A DNA stretch of 46,708 nt from CAYZUC01 sp964481705. GTDB taxonomy: Bacteria > Bacillota > Clostridia > Lachnospirales > Lachnospiraceae. The notes under the pieces were generated by a model. That model was given only the letters and a program-made list of their open reading frames with translations. It was not told the DNA's origin and did not search any database. The position numbers and the translations under genes are program-made. Location of the stretch: NCBI GenBank assembly GCA_964481705.1, contig CAYZUC010000012.1, positions 1-46,708 of the forward strand, given 5' to 3'. Each line of letters begins with the position of its first letter. Position 1 is the stretch's first letter. Below are positions 35,439 through 45,002 of this stretch, piece after piece.

Positions 35439-38400
35439 CTATTGGTTCTTTGGTTCTCTCCCAATCTGTTTGCGAATCTCTTCGTTTAAACGTTTGGGAT
35501 CAATGGGTTTTGATAAGTGGGCATTCATACCGGCCTTTAATGTTTTCTCACGATCATCATTGAAAGCATCTGCTGTCATTGCAATAATCGGAATGGTTTT
35601 GGAATCCGGCCGCTCGGAATCTCGAATCAGCCTGGTCGCATCAAGACCATCCAGAATCGGCATTCGAATATCCATTAGTATAACATCATAATAATTCGGT
35701 GTCGATGCATGAAACATTTCAATCACCTGTTGACCATCATGTGCCACCTCTACGATGCAGCCGTCCCTTTCCATCAGCTTCTGAGCCACAATAATATTCA
35801 TATCATTGTCTTCTGCTAACAGTACATGAACTCCCTCTAAAGTTCCAGCCGTTGTCCCCTTCTCATCACTCTTCCTTTTTTCATTTTCTATTGAAGATGC
35901 ATAAATATCTACCACAAACTCCGTCCCCTTCCCCAGAGTACTCGTACAGGAAATACTTCCTCCCATAGACTCCAAAATACTTTTTACGATAGTCAGGCCA
36001 AGACCTGATCCCCTCATCTTACTTCCATTATCCCCCTCCTGAGAAAATGGGTCAAACAATACTTTTAGAAACTTATCACTCATACCACGTCCGTTATCAC
36101 GGATAAAGAACCGCATTCCACATTTATCCATTCTATCTGGAATATGAATGGATGAGAACTCGATTACTCCTCCTTCCTCCGTGAACTTAACTGCATTCGA
36201 CAATAAATTGAAGAAAATCTGATTAAATCGAAGCTTATCCACACGAAAATGCTCAATCCCGTTCTCCATACGCATTTTGAAATCAATCTTTTTCTCGTCC
36301 ATCAATGGGCGGAAGATCGTATCTACGTTTTTCAGGAACTCCTTCATGGAATAATCTTCTTCGTGAAGCTCGACTTTACCACTTTCAATCTTGGTAATGT
36401 CTAACACATCGTTAATCAAACCCAGAAGAAATTGACTGGATGTGATTATATTGCCCAGGTACTCCTTTGTTGCCGGAGAGCTTTCCTCTTCTAAAGCCAA
36501 TTCTGCCATTCCCATAATTGCATTCATAGGAGTTCTCATGTCATGACTGACTCTTGAAAAAAACTCTGTTTTCGCCTCGTTCGCCTGACGATACAATTCC
36601 AACTGTTTTTCAGTATCCTTATACTTTCTGAGTCCTTCCTTCTGAGAAGATATATCAACAAGGGTAATAATACATCCCAGAACTCGATTATCTGACGTTC
36701 TATAAGGAGCAACCCTCATAAAAAAAACTTTCCCTCGATTGGTCGTTATCTCGCGCTCATCTGGCAAAAATTCCTTAATGACATTCTGACAGATTTCCAA
36801 GATATCCACAAGCGGAAAAATGTACGAAAGGAACGTTAACGGACGTCCAATATCCTGCTCCTTCACTTCAAATTCTTTTGTCATATAGTCTGAATAACGT
36901 CTGATATTTAAATTGGTATCCACGTAAACGATTCCTACCATGGTAGAAGAAAGGAAATTCATAAAGTCATCATAGAGATCTTCGTACTCCTGCAGCTTTT
37001 CATGGTATTCATTATTCACCGAGAACAGCTCTTCATTTACGGATTGCAGCTCTTCATTGGAATTCTGCAGCTCTTCATTTGCTGTAAGTAATTCTTCATT
37101 GGAAGTCTGTAATTCTTCATTCACATTTGCTTGTTCCGACATACTGTTATTAAGCTTTTTCTGCATCTCGGCAAGATCACGTTCCAATTTTGAAATAATC
37201 TGTGCTGTCATCTGTTCCGATTCAAATGGCACAGCCGTGGGGATTGGTGCCTTTTCTGTGGTTTCGGAGAAAATGAGCATATATTTATGGATTGTCTTCT
37301 CTTTCTCCTGAATAGGAACTATGCTGAGATGTATGGTCTGAGAGCGTTCCTCTCCCCGAAAACACACATCTCGATATTGAACGGTATCCTTACTCTCTTT
37401 TCCCTTTGTCACAATCGCGGAAACAGGCACCTTCAATCCTTCTGAGATAACCGATAGCAAATCTCTTCCAAACCTTCCTCTTGGAATATGGACAATATTG
37501 GAACAGTCCCCATATGTTTTCAAAACCTCATTATTCTCATTGATCAAAATCAACGGTGGGAGGAAGGGCTTAAGAATTGCATGGTCAAATGTAGGTTCCT
37601 CTTCTTCCTCCGGTGCATTCAGCTCTCGATTCTCCATGAAACGCCTGTCCATCTCTTCTGATAAACTATTCTGCAAATACAAAGATTGCATCTGATGAAT
37701 CGGCTTTCCATTTTTTAGGCGCACCTCACTTTTGTGCTTAAAAATACCGGCAGCACTGTCCACACTTGGAAAAGCTTCCGCATATGACCCAACATTTTCT
37801 TCTTTTCCAAGAAAAAGATATCCACCTGCATTAAGAGTATTATGAAAAATAGTAAATAGAGTATCCTGTAATATAGCCTCAAAGTGAATGAGCATATTAC
37901 GGCAGGATATCAAATCCAGCTTTGTAAACGGGGGATCAGTCAGGATATTATGAGGTGAAAAAACAATCATACTGCGAATCTCCCGATTTATTGCATAACA
38001 TCCGTTACGATACTTGAAGAAATGTCGTAGTCTTGAAGTAGAAACCGCCTCTAAAATGGTGTCATCGTAGATTCCCTTGCCAGCAGTAAAAATTGCATCT
38101 ACATCGACATCTGTAGCAAATATCTTAATAATCCGTTTACAATTTAATTCGCTCATCGCCTCCATAAATAAAATAGCAATGGAATACGCTTCTTCACCGG
38201 TGGAGCAACCCGGCACCCAGATGCGTATCGTATCTCCTTCTGTGGTTCTTATAAGCAAATCTCTGATAACCTTTTCTTTCAGTACCTGAAAGCATTTACT
38301 ATCACGGAAAAATCTGGTTACACCAGTCAAAATATCTCTCGACAATGCCCGTACTTCATCCGGAGAACGATACAGGAGATCGACATACTGATTCATATTT

Positions 38401-39146
38401 TCCAAATGTGCAAGAACCATCCGCCTCTCGACTCGATGTAAGATCGTACTTTTTCTGTAATAATAAAAGCTTACTCCACTAACTTTTTGAAGAACAGAAA
38501 AAACACCTTTCAGTGATTCTTCCTCAACGTTGGCTTCTATCCCATCATACGCCAACCTGCCTCCATCTCCCTTTGAAATATGTGCAAGCTCCATTCCCAG
38601 CGCTTCCGGTGATAGCTGTGCATCAATGAGACCCGTTTTTATAGCACTCTTTGGCATGCCATCAAATTCAGCGCTTTCTGTATCCTGTACAAAAGCATAT
38701 CCACCACATTCTTTCATTCTTTTCAGTCCGTTTGTTCCATCCGAGCCTACTCCAGAAAGAATAATACCAATTGCCTTCTCCGAAGCATAATCTGCCAGAG
38801 ATTCAAATAAACGATCAATCGGATATCCTAAATACAACTCCTTCTGCTGACTCACCTTACATTTTCCGGCGGCTATCTGTATCTCTGTACCCGGTTGATT
38901 TACATAGATACAGTTTGGCTTCAAAATCATATCATTTTCAATGGGAATCACTTTCATCTTAGTAAACCGAGAAAGATACTCTCCCATCACACTTCTATAA
39001 TCTGGCGATAGGTGTATGAAAATAATATATGTGCAGCCGGTATCTGTGGGCAAATTCGTGAGTAGACCCTTGAGAGCCTCGAGTCCTCCGCTCGATGCTC
39101 CAATGCCAACAATATATCTTTTATCTGTTTGCGCAATCTTTCTCAT
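35439..39146 (-). CDS. CheB-CheR-PAS-histidine kinase-receiver fusion
   Basis: A 1235-residue cytosolic signalling protein. Domains in order: CheB methylesterase (about 10-190; Ser in GASSGG, His in HLSPDY, Asp in GSDGTNG); CheR methyltransferase (about 210-470; SAM loop VPGCSTGEEAYSIAI); a middle region; a coiled coil of repeated NEELQ/NEELL units (about 665-715); PAS (about 725-840); HisKA with His about 868 in SRVSHDMRTPMNAIMG; HATPase (NLLSNAVKFT, DNGRGM, GSGLGLTIVKSIL); receiver with phospho-Asp about 1159 in ILMDIRMPILDG. All catalytic motifs look intact. GGAGGGG precedes the ATG. It lies 32 nt after its paralog and 34 nt before the 7TM kinase. Such fusions are thought to link receptor-like modification chemistry to phosphorelay; no CheA or CheW is nearby. 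Confidence 0.92.
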   Translation of the reverse strand: MRKIAQTDKRYIVGIGASSGGLEALKGLLTNLPTDTGCTYIIFIHLSPDYRSVMGEYLSRFTKMKVIPIENDMILKPNCIYVNQPGTEIQIAAGKCKVSQQKELYLGYPIDRLFESLADYASEKAIGIILSGVGSDGTNGLKRMKECGGYAFVQDTESAEFDGMPKSAIKTGLIDAQLSPEALGMELAHISKGDGGRLAYDGIEANVEEESLKGVFSVLQKVSGVSFYYYRKSTILHRVERRMVLAHLENMNQYVDLLYRSPDEVRALSRDILTGVTRFFRDSKCFQVLKEKVIRDLLIRTTEGDTIRIWVPGCSTGEEAYSIAILFMEAMSELNCKRIIKIFATDVDVDAIFTAGKGIYDDTILEAVSTSRLRHFFKYRNGCYAINREIRSMIVFSPHNILTDPPFTKLDLISCRNMLIHFEAILQDTLFTIFHNTLNAGGYLFLGKEENVGSYAEAFPSVDSAAGIFKHKSEVRLKNGKPIHQMQSLYLQNSLSEEMDRRFMENRELNAPEEEEEPTFDHAILKPFLPPLILINENNEVLKTYGDCSNIVHIPRGRFGRDLLSVISEGLKVPVSAIVTKGKESKDTVQYRDVCFRGEERSQTIHLSIVPIQEKEKTIHKYMLIFSETTEKAPIPTAVPFESEQMTAQIISKLERDLAEMQKKLNNSMSEQANVNEELQTSNEELLTANEELQNSNEELQSVNEELFSVNNEYHEKLQEYEDLYDDFMNFLSSTMVGIVYVDTNLNIRRYSDYMTKEFEVKEQDIGRPLTFLSYIFPLVDILEICQNVIKEFLPDEREITTNRGKVFFMRVAPYRTSDNRVLGCIITLVDISSQKEGLRKYKDTEKQLELYRQANEAKTEFFSRVSHDMRTPMNAIMGMAELALEEESSPATKEYLGNIITSSQFLLGLINDVLDITKIESGKVELHEEDYSMKEFLKNVDTIFRPLMDEKKIDFKMRMENGIEHFRVDKLRFNQIFFNLLSNAVKFTEEGGVIEFSSIHIPDRMDKCGMRFFIRDNGRGMSDKFLKVLFDPFSQEGDNGSKMRGSGLGLTIVKSILESMGGSISCTSTLGKGTEFVVDIYASSIENEKRKSDEKGTTAGTLEGVHVLLAEDNDMNIIVAQKLMERDGCIVEVAHDGQQVIEMFHASTPNYYDVILMDIRMPILDGLDATRLIRDSERPDSKTIPIIAMTADAFNDDREKTLKAGMNAHLSKPIDPKRLNEEIRKQIGREPKNQ

Positions 39147-39178
39147 AGTCCCCTCCGACCCAAGAAGCGTCTACATTG

Positions 39179-42100
39179 CTATTGTAATAAGGCCTTCTCA
39201 TTTTTCATACTATCTGCGTAGAACTTGACTGTAATGTAGAAGGTTGTGCCGTGATCCATCTCACTTTCTACGTCTACCTTACCATCCAACGAACGTATCA
39301 GACTATACGCAATAGAAAGTCCAAGTCCCGTTGTGTAAGCCTCGTCCTCCTTCTCACCCGTGTACGGTTTGAACAATTCCGGAATTGCTTCTTTTCGAAT
39401 CCCTTTTCCGGTATCCGTTATCATTAGGCGTATTGCCACTCTTTCCTGTCGCAGTACTTCACCCGATATCTTCAGACAAACAGAACCATTTTTTGGTGTA
39501 CTTCTCAGAGCCTGATTCAGAAAACTATTTAGTATCTCCTGTAATGCCGTCTTATTTCCAATCAGTCCCGTCGGCATATCTTCTTGTATCGATAGCTCAA
39601 AGGTAATACCTGCATCTGAAAATTTTTCCATTGCATCCGGTTTGAGAGTTTCGACCATATCGCGTATATCAAATCTCTCCAATACATTATCCTCCAGAAT
39701 TCTCTCTCCTCTGGAAGCATCTGATATATCATTCACGATGGAAGCCATATGCTGAACCGCATTCGCAATCTGTTTCAAATTGTCGATCAGTTTCTCTTTA
39801 TCATCCACATTTCGGATCGTCATCCCGGACGTCGCCAGCAGTGTATCCATAGGCTTTTTTATCTCATGCGCTATATGTGACAAATAGCCACTCTTTTCCT
39901 CATTTTCCAACTGGATCAGGGAAAGCTTTTCCTCCGTATTCAACAGTTTCTCCAGACCAATCTTCTGCGTTGTAATATCAACGAGTGAGATAACACAGCC
40001 AAGAATCTTATTCTCTGTCGAACGATATGGGGCAACACGCATCAAAAATACTTTCTTTCTGCTCGTTTTTACTTCCCTTTCGTCCGGTACCAAGGTCTTC
40101 AAAACATTGTCACAGATTTCCGAAATATCAATATTCGGAAAATGATAGGAAATAAACTTCAGAGATCTTCCAATGTCATGATCCATCACACTGAACTCAG
40201 TCGTTACATAATCTGTATAACGCCTGATATTTAATTTATTGTCGACGAAAATAATACCAATTAATGTAGTAGACAGGAAGTTGGCAATATCATCGTTCAA
40301 ATCGTTAAGCTCTGTCATCTTCAGCTGATACTCAGAATTAACGGTATATAATTCTTCATTTACGGACTGCAGCTCTTCATTGGAGCTCTGTAGTTCTTCA
40401 TTGGCCGTCAGCAACTCCTCGTTTGCCGCCTGTAATTCCTCATTTACGCATTCTTGTTCCGCGATACTTCGATCCAGTTTACCCTGAACTTCGCTTAATT
40501 CAGACTCCAAATCCGAGATTCTCTGGGATGCCACGCGATCGATCTCATATGGAATCGCATCTTCCTGTTTACCATGAGACTGCATCTGCGAAAAAATAAT
40601 GGCAAATAATCCCTGCCCTACCCGGTTACCGCTACCAATCGGCGTAACGGTCATATTAACGATACCATCCTCGCGTTCTCCACGAAAATGAATATCTTTG
40701 TATTGGACTCTTTGATTACTATTCCGTGACTCCTTCAGCAGTGTTGATACAGGAACCTTCAAATCCTCTGTGACAATATCATAGACAATATCGCTGAACT
40801 TACCGACTGCTACATGTACAAAATTACTATTTTCGCCAAACAGGTGAACCACTTCATTCTTGTTATTGACCACCAGACAGGCCGGCATAAAATGCTCCAT
40901 CAGTGTAAGATCAATCTGTTCATCCTGTGTGACTGTTTCAGCAGCGACAGACTGATTCTGATACCGTTCCATGTCAGCTTCCATAAAATCATTTTCGAAA
41001 TAAGTGGTCTGTAAAAAAGGAACCACCTTGGTACCCGCAATATGTACTTCCTTTCGGTGAGAAAAGATCTTAGCCGCCGCGTCTACTACCGGAAACGCCT
41101 CCGTAAAGGCACCGATTGCCTCTGACTTACCTAGAAACAGATAACCATTATTTCTCAATGCAGAGTGAAAAATCGCAAAGAGATCGTTCTGTAATACAAC
41201 CTGAAAGTAGATTAGCATATTTCTGCACGATATCAAATCCAACCGTCCAAATGGAGGATCTTGAAAGACATTATGAGGAGAAAAAACAATCATCTTGCGT
41301 ATCTCACGATTCACCGTATAGGTATTACCTGAATGTGTAAAGTACTTAGAAAGACGTGCCGGAGACACATTATCAATAATACTGTCGCTATAAACGCCTT
41401 TTCCTGCAAGCGCAATGGATTCTACATCCAAATCGGTTGCAAATATTTTGACTGTACGTCGTATTTTCAGTTGTTCCATTACCTCACTGAAAAGAATTGC
41501 TATGGAATATGCTTCTTCTCCGGTCGAACAGCCTGCTACCCATACACGGATATTTTCCTCTTTGCTGCTGTTGAGAACGATGTTTTGTATTGCTTTTTCC
41601 TTTAGCATTTGAAAAAAGTCAGGATCTCGGAAAAAACTCGTCACTCCAATTAGAACCTCTTTCGATAAGGTTTTCACCTCATTGGGATTCTCATACAGAT
41701 AGTCGACATATTCTCCGAGAGTGTCCTTGTGAGTTAACATCATTCGACGCTCAATTCTTCGAATAATCGTAGAATTCTTATAATGCGTAAAATTAATATT
41801 GCTCACCTTGCGAAGAACATAATAAATCTTTTTCATCAGTTCTTCATCCATCTGCTTCTCTGTCTTGTACTGCATTAATTCCTGTATCTTAGTAGCGTTT
41901 GCTATATGCATAAGTTCTAATGCTATTCCTTCCGGACTGAGCTGTGCATCTACCAATCCGGTTCGCATGGCACTATTTGGCATTCCATCAAATTTTGCCG
42001 TATTACAATCCTGAACAAGAATCATACCATCATTTTCTTTTACAGCCTTAATTCCATTTGTGCCATCGGAACCCGTGCCGGAAAGAACAATTGCGATTGC

Positions 42101-42517
42101 ACCTGATCCTGCTTCTTCTGCGAGAGAGCGAAAAAACATATCAATGGGAAGATTCAACTCATGCTCTTTTTGAGACGAGAGAAGTATCTTTCCCTTTGAA
42201 ATCCTCATATTTTTACCTGGTTGAATAATATAAACACAATCGGGACGTATCTCCATGCCGTCCTGAACTTCAAAAACCGGCATTTCCGTGTATTTCCCAA
42301 GTATCTCACTCATCATGCTCTTATAATCAGGGGATAAATGTTGAACGATAATATATGGAAAGCCTGTATTAGACGGTAAGTCTGACAGTAGCTTCTGTAG
42401 TGCCTCCAAGCCTCCTGCCGACGCACCAATACCTACCAGATATTTTTTCCCGATGCTTTCCTCCTGATTGCTCTGTTCCTTTTCCTTTACTCCCTTTTCG
42501 TTACCCTTCTTAATCAC
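39179..42517 (-). CDS. CheB-CheR-PAS-histidine kinase fusion without receiver
   Basis: A 1112-residue paralog of the next gene. A charged Lys/Glu-rich N-terminus of about 24 residues precedes CheB (Ser in GASAGG, His in QHLSPDY, Asp in GSDGTNG), CheR (WVAGCSTGEEAYSIAI), the NEELQAANEELLTANEELQ coiled coil and PAS. The kinase core has His in HIAHEIKKPMDTLLATSG (normally SHEIRTPMNAI), N-box NSFLNQALRST, G1 DTGKGI and G2 GLGLSIAYSLI. There is no receiver domain, so the phosphoryl group must go elsewhere, perhaps to the receiver of the paralog. Translation starts at GTG (42515-42517) with GGAGGG 6 nt upstream. A leader peptide and terminator lie ahead of it, pointing to attenuation control. Confidence 0.92.
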   Translation of the reverse strand: MIKKGNEKGVKEKEQSNQEESIGKKYLVGIGASAGGLEALQKLLSDLPSNTGFPYIIVQHLSPDYKSMMSEILGKYTEMPVFEVQDGMEIRPDCVYIIQPGKNMRISKGKILLSSQKEHELNLPIDMFFRSLAEEAGSGAIAIVLSGTGSDGTNGIKAVKENDGMILVQDCNTAKFDGMPNSAMRTGLVDAQLSPEGIALELMHIANATKIQELMQYKTEKQMDEELMKKIYYVLRKVSNINFTHYKNSTIIRRIERRMMLTHKDTLGEYVDYLYENPNEVKTLSKEVLIGVTSFFRDPDFFQMLKEKAIQNIVLNSSKEENIRVWVAGCSTGEEAYSIAILFSEVMEQLKIRRTVKIFATDLDVESIALAGKGVYSDSIIDNVSPARLSKYFTHSGNTYTVNREIRKMIVFSPHNVFQDPPFGRLDLISCRNMLIYFQVVLQNDLFAIFHSALRNNGYLFLGKSEAIGAFTEAFPVVDAAAKIFSHRKEVHIAGTKVVPFLQTTYFENDFMEADMERYQNQSVAAETVTQDEQIDLTLMEHFMPACLVVNNKNEVVHLFGENSNFVHVAVGKFSDIVYDIVTEDLKVPVSTLLKESRNSNQRVQYKDIHFRGEREDGIVNMTVTPIGSGNRVGQGLFAIIFSQMQSHGKQEDAIPYEIDRVASQRISDLESELSEVQGKLDRSIAEQECVNEELQAANEELLTANEELQSSNEELQSVNEELYTVNSEYQLKMTELNDLNDDIANFLSTTLIGIIFVDNKLNIRRYTDYVTTEFSVMDHDIGRSLKFISYHFPNIDISEICDNVLKTLVPDEREVKTSRKKVFLMRVAPYRSTENKILGCVISLVDITTQKIGLEKLLNTEEKLSLIQLENEEKSGYLSHIAHEIKKPMDTLLATSGMTIRNVDDKEKLIDNLKQIANAVQHMASIVNDISDASRGERILEDNVLERFDIRDMVETLKPDAMEKFSDAGITFELSIQEDMPTGLIGNKTALQEILNSFLNQALRSTPKNGSVCLKISGEVLRQERVAIRLMITDTGKGIRKEAIPELFKPYTGEKEDEAYTTGLGLSIAYSLIRSLDGKVDVESEMDHGTTFYITVKFYADSMKNEKALLQ

Positions 42518-42570
42518 GTTGCTCCCTCCTACAAATCTTTCGTATTTTCTACCGCTTGGATTTTTATTGC

Positions 42571-42621
42571 AAAAATGCAGTGACTGGACGCCAAAAGAAA
42601 GCTCATGTCCAAATCACTGCA
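42571..42621 (-). terminator. Rho-independent terminator (attenuator) ahead of the CheB-CheR-kinase gene
   Basis: On the minus strand TGCAGTGA-TT-TGGAC pairs with GTCCA-G-TCACTGCA (13 bp with a small bulge) around a 17-nt loop, followed by TTTTTGC. It stands after the promoter and 8-codon ORF and 54 nt before the GTG start, so it would stop transcripts before the gene unless bypassed. Confidence 0.75.
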
Positions 42622-42626
42622 TATTA

Positions 42627-42653
42627 TCACAAATAACCTATTGTCTTCGTCAT
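42627..42653 (-). CDS. Putative 8-residue leader peptide MTKTIGYL
   Basis: The short ORF reads ATG ACG AAG ACA ATA GGT TAT TTG TGA and is preceded by GGAGGG at a 6-nt spacing, as good as any ribosome site in the window. Its stop codon is 5 nt before the terminator stem, so a ribosome pausing at the last codons would cover the 5' arm and prevent the terminator from forming. It follows an extended -10 promoter. The geometry is that of a translational attenuator; the inducing signal cannot be read from the peptide. Confidence 0.5.
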   Translation of the reverse strand: MTKTIGYL

Positions 42654-42716
42654 ATCTATCCCTCCATAGAATTTATCATATCCCCATATATCATAAATTC
42701 AAATAAATACGAGGTA

Positions 42717-42725
42717 ATTATACCA
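42717..42725 (-). promoter_or_regulatory. Extended -10 promoter of the leader and CheB-CheR-kinase genes
   Basis: The minus strand reads TGGTATAAT, a perfect extended -10; the -35 region (GTGTAT at 42740-42745) is weak. Transcription would start near 42710, 57 nt before the leader ATG. It is downstream of the chemoreceptor gene, separating the two transcripts. Confidence 0.65.
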
Positions 42726-42759
42726 TAGAATGACAAAAAATACACGAAAATCACAAAAC

Positions 42760-44793
42760 TTAAACGGTAAAACTGGATACATTGTTCTCCATATCGATTA
42801 CGATTGAGGACAATTCACTTGTAGCATCCGAGATATCCTTGATGGTTCCGGAAACGAGCTCTGTAGATGCCAATGTTTCCTGTGTACTAGCCGCATTTCC
42901 TTCTGCAATAGCGGAAAGATTCTCAACCACCTTAACAACGCTCTCACGTTCCTTATCCATTGCCTGAATTACGGTATGAATCGCCGCCACACCATCTTTT
43001 GTAATTCCGATATCTTCATACATCTTCGCAAACTGTTCTTCGGTATAATCAAGCTGTTTTACCTGCTCCATAATAATGGTCTTCATCTCATTCATGGAGT
43101 TTACTGCTTTTTCGGAATCTGTGAGCAATACATTAATAATATCATCAATAAACTTCGCAGACTCATTGGACTGTTCTGCGAGCTTCTGAATCTGACTGGC
43201 AACAACTGCGAATCCACGTCCCTGCTCTCCTGCTCTGGCCGCCTCGATAGAAGCATTAAGGGAAAGGAGATTGGTCTCCTCTGCAATGGATGTAATCAGC
43301 TGGGCAGCATCCTTGATCTTAACTGCGGATTCATTCGTTGAAATCGTCTGTATGCTGATATCCTCGATTGCCTGCTTGGTATTATCGTTTGCTTTTGCCA
43401 GTACTTTAACGGTTTCAAGAAGTGACTGTCCGGTCTGTTGAATATTATCTGCCGAGTCGCTTAGGTTCTCTGTCTCTTTCATCGTTTCTTCGATCTTACT
43501 GCCAATACCCAATACGTTCTGCGTTGCCTTTTGCGTATCGACTGCCTGTCTGGATGTGCTCTCCGCAATTTCCTGAACGGCTGCACGTACATCCATGATA
43601 GAATCACTCGATGTATTTACATTATCCAAAAGTGTCTTTGACATCTCCGCCAAATGTCCACTTTTGCCCTGTATGGAGCTTACGGTATTACTAACTGCAT
43701 CCGCCAGATGAATGGTCGCATCTGCGATAACTCCAATCTCATCCTTACGGTTACTGTACTTTTCCAGCTTTCTCTTTAAGGTCAGATCCAGAGTGCTGAT
43801 TTCTGTAATAACACTTGCAATCTGCTTGATATCTCTTGTTTCGTAATTTACAGAACCCCATACAGAGAGGGAAACCACAATCGCAACTACCAGACAAAGT
43901 ATTGCAAGAATAATAGATATATTCGTGACTCCTGCAAATGCAACCGCACGATCCATTTCAACTACCATAACCCAGTCTCTGTCTGCCAGATAACTGTATA
44001 CTGCAAGTATCTTTTTACCGTTTACCTTATACTCACAATTGCCGTTTGTTGCTCCCGAGTTCTTTGCCTTATCAATAATGCTTAATACATTCTCATCCTC
44101 AATTGGCGTACCAATCATCTCATCATCCTGACAGAAGATATACGCACTATTTTTTGCATCTAACAGCATGTAATTGCTTTCTTTTCCACTTCCGGAATTC
44201 AGTTCATTCAAGGAGTCCCGCAGACCGCCTGCGTAAATAGCGCTACCAACATAACCAAGTGGAGCATCCCCATCATAGACAGGATAATACATAGATATTA
44301 CTTGTTGTCCGGTTGATTTTGATGCCATAACTCCTGTATTATAGACAACTTTACCAGGATATATGTTATCATGTAATGCTTTCAATGCATCACCCTCTCG
44401 AAGTGTTTTTCCAATTACGGCTGTGACCACTGATGTAATAACCGTGGAATTATAATCACCAAGATAGATATTCTCCAACTGCTTATTAATTCCTGCATAA
44501 TCAGCTGTGAATTTCTGTGCCTTCTCAATCACTGCAGCATCTGTTGGATTCTGTAATGCATCCCGCAGCTCTGCAGCTTGTGCAAACCCGGCTAGATAAT
44601 CCTCTGCTGACTTCACATAACTATTCACGATTTCTTTCTGTGCGTCCAACGAACTTCCCATATCAGACAACACCGTTTTTTCCATAGTTCCCGAGATAAA
44701 ACTATTTACGCAGAACCATAGGACTGCCAATCCAACCACCAAAATCAACACTACAACACGACTTATTTTCGATGCCACTTTTTTGCTCTTCAT
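42760..44793 (-). CDS. Methyl-accepting chemotaxis protein with Cache-type sensor domain
   Basis: A 677-residue transmembrane chemoreceptor. Helix 1 (about 11-33) and helix 2 (about 288-312) flank a 250-residue extracellular region of double-Cache type (VVYNTGVMASKSTGQQVISMYYPVYDG, NSAYIFCQDDEMIGTPIEDENVL), then HAMP and a long coiled signalling domain. The hairpin tip is SIAEETNLLSLNASIEAARA followed by GEQGRGFAVVASQIQKLAEQS, the CheA/CheW contact region. The ligand is unknown; Cache domains bind small metabolites. GGGGG lies about 7 nt before the ATG. It is followed by the CheB-CheR-kinase genes, which could modify such receptors; no cheA, cheW or cheY is in the window. Confidence 0.95.
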   Translation of the reverse strand: MKSKKVASKISRVVVLILVVGLAVLWFCVNSFISGTMEKTVLSDMGSSLDAQKEIVNSYVKSAEDYLAGFAQAAELRDALQNPTDAAVIEKAQKFTADYAGINKQLENIYLGDYNSTVITSVVTAVIGKTLREGDALKALHDNIYPGKVVYNTGVMASKSTGQQVISMYYPVYDGDAPLGYVGSAIYAGGLRDSLNELNSGSGKESNYMLLDAKNSAYIFCQDDEMIGTPIEDENVLSIIDKAKNSGATNGNCEYKVNGKKILAVYSYLADRDWVMVVEMDRAVAFAGVTNISIILAILCLVVAIVVSLSVWGSVNYETRDIKQIASVITEISTLDLTLKRKLEKYSNRKDEIGVIADATIHLADAVSNTVSSIQGKSGHLAEMSKTLLDNVNTSSDSIMDVRAAVQEIAESTSRQAVDTQKATQNVLGIGSKIEETMKETENLSDSADNIQQTGQSLLETVKVLAKANDNTKQAIEDISIQTISTNESAVKIKDAAQLITSIAEETNLLSLNASIEAARAGEQGRGFAVVASQIQKLAEQSNESAKFIDDIINVLLTDSEKAVNSMNEMKTIIMEQVKQLDYTEEQFAKMYEDIGITKDGVAAIHTVIQAMDKERESVVKVVENLSAIAEGNAASTQETLASTELVSGTIKDISDATSELSSIVIDMENNVSSFTV

Positions 44794-44835
44794 ATGTATG
44801 CCCCCAATCCAAGGTTAGTATTTCATATCAATTAC

Positions 44836-44864
44836 ATTGTATTGTATTTATAGTAAATATGCAA
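44836..44864 (-). promoter_or_regulatory. Promoter of the chemoreceptor gene
   Basis: On the minus strand TTGCAT (44859-44864), exactly 17 nt, then TACAAT (44836-44841). The start would be near 44829, giving a 36-nt leader. No sigma-28-type motility promoter was seen, so this receptor may not belong to the flagellar regulon. Confidence 0.6.
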
Positions 44865-44969
44865 TATTTTTTGTATATAATATGATATTATTTCGTCATT
44901 TTTCCGATATTTTGCATTTGTTTCAATTATATTTCGACGGTTTAACGTTAAATTAACAAAAGTAATAAA

Positions 44970-45002
44970 AAAGATATTTCCACCTGCAATGGAAATATCT
45001 TT
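44970..45002 (-). terminator. Terminator of the XRE regulator gene
   Basis: AAAGATATTTCCA pairs perfectly with TGGAAATATCTTT around a 7-nt loop; on the minus strand TTTATTAC follows, giving six consecutive T residues with the stem end. The gene's stop codon lies inside the stem. Confidence 0.85.

Noticed and set aside
42571..42725. A riboswitch (for example c-di-GMP) as the leader element
   Set aside because: Beyond the terminator stem I see no conserved aptamer core, while the short ORF with a strong ribosome site explains the geometry better. A covariance-model search would settle it.
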